Shown here piece by piece: positions 63,064 through 64,000 of a stretch of DNA of 64,000 bases. A program made the translations under genes and the position numbers. Position 1 is the stretch's first letter. Each line of letters starts with the position of its first letter. Under the pieces are notes generated by a model. That model was given only the letters and a program-made list of their open reading frames with translations. It was not told where the DNA came from and did no database searches. The stretch comes from Plotosus lineatus (lineage: Eukaryota > Chordata > Actinopteri > Siluriformes > Plotosidae), in NCBI GenBank assembly GCA_024760905.1, contig CM045734.1, positions 45,191,064-45,255,063 on the forward strand. The letters are read 5' to 3'.

Positions 63064-63102
<39 letters not shown>
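63064..63102. repeat. (GT)n forming the exon donor
   Basis: The microsatellite starts at the first intron base, so the 5' splice site is one of about 19 GT units. Confidence 0.96.
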
Positions 63103-63104
<2 letters not shown>

Positions 63105-63219
63105 ACACATTTGCATGGTGAAATTTTACAATGGCTACTTTCATCATTTTACAATGGCTACATGTTCATCATTTTAGGTTTTTTTCGATTTTACTTATTT
63201 TGATGTTGTTTTTTTTTTT

Positions 63220-63539
63220 TTTTTTTCAAAAAAAAAAAAAGTCAAACTTTGAGTTTAGGCGTACCTACGTAGTACACTGACGTAATGACTCAATGACGTA
63301 ATGATGATGCGTCCATTGTTTACAAACGACAGACTGAACGTGCCCCTCCTTCCCAGTTCAGTTATATATATATATATATATCGATATACAGACGCTCCCC
63401 GACTTATGTTTATGTTTTTTCGATTTTACGTTTTTTGTTTTTTTTCCAAAAAATGTCAAATTTTGAGTTTAGACGTACCTATGTAGTACGCTGGCGTAAT
63501 GACGCTGCATTCATTGTTTACAGACTGTGTGTGTGTGTG

Positions 63540-63614
<75 letters not shown>

Positions 63615-64000
63615 CTCAGTTATATAGTGTGTTACCCTTGTGTTAAGACGTTGTCTCTGTGATCGTTGTGTTTACATTGTTTTGCGGACTTTTGTGGCCC
63701 AAAGCAAATCTGGTTGGTCGGAAGTGTAAGCCTACTAGCATGGGTGCAAGTCTCGTACACAGAGATGAATTAACTATCTGCTCAGATTGGCACAATCTAA
63801 TGCATACTCAGTGAAGCAAAGGTAGTTATAATATAAATGAAAACCCGAATCCAGAAAAAAGAGAACTCTCTGCTCTGCTGATGATTCACATCAGTGCAGG
63901 CTGAGTACTAAATGAGTTCAACAGCGCCCTTGCTCACTTGAAAGACCGGAAGTCCGTATAACCCACCTTCAAGCACAGCAAGTACACTACTTTCGGTATT
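63220..64000 (+). mobile_element. foldback-family copies, running out of the window
   Basis: Two right ends in opposite orientation (about 63229-63360 and 63391-63540) meet near a TA tract. Then, after another TA tract (63544-63600), the left part seen at 32214 follows (GTGTGTTACCCTTGTGTTAA, GTAAGCCTACTAGCATGGG, GACCGGAAGTCCGTATAACC). The element continues past the end. Confidence 0.65.

Overview
The window is vertebrate nuclear DNA, almost certainly from a teleost fish. It holds the middle of one large split gene on the + strand, the orthologue of death-associated protein kinase 1 (DAPK1). Seventeen exons (898 to 63063, 2,269 coding nt, about 756 residues) read in one continuous frame with matching splice phases. 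They encode the end of the kinase domain, the calmodulin-binding autoregulatory segment, the ankyrin repeats, the Walker-A P-loop and most of the ROC-type GTPase region. The kinase exons lie upstream of the window, and the COR-like region and death domain downstream. I see no second host gene, no RNA gene and no CRISPR array.

The rest is introns of up to 13.2 kb filled with fish mobile elements. Intron 5017-18185 carries an antisense non-LTR retrotransposon with a restriction-like endonuclease (R2/HERO-like) between two 176-bp direct repeats, and a Rex3-type LINE nested in a hAT-type element. Introns 20023-31279 carry foldback/Tigger-type elements, a 1.2-kb TIR element full of TTCC-type words, and a Tc1 copy with a templated-looking patch. 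Intron 31379-40622 has a second Tc1 lineage inside a foldback element, long TA tracts and a repeat whose inner module occurs in both orientations. The remaining introns (40701-62874) hold nested hAT/Tigger elements, a piggyBac-type MITE, RTE-type LINE copies, an ISL2EU-like element and another Tc1 copy.

Two tRNA-derived SINE families are present. Family A has eight recognisable copies sharing one head and body but carrying two different 3' tails. One tail matches the 3' end of the RTE-type LINE in this window; the other matches L2-type 3' ends. Several nested insertions keep clean target-site duplications, so the order of insertion can be read directly.

The kinase regulator is the only gene likely to be functional. 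The retrotransposon and transposase reading frames are all broken by stops, frameshifts or deletions. Family names for repeats come from memory of motifs and termini, not from a database search.
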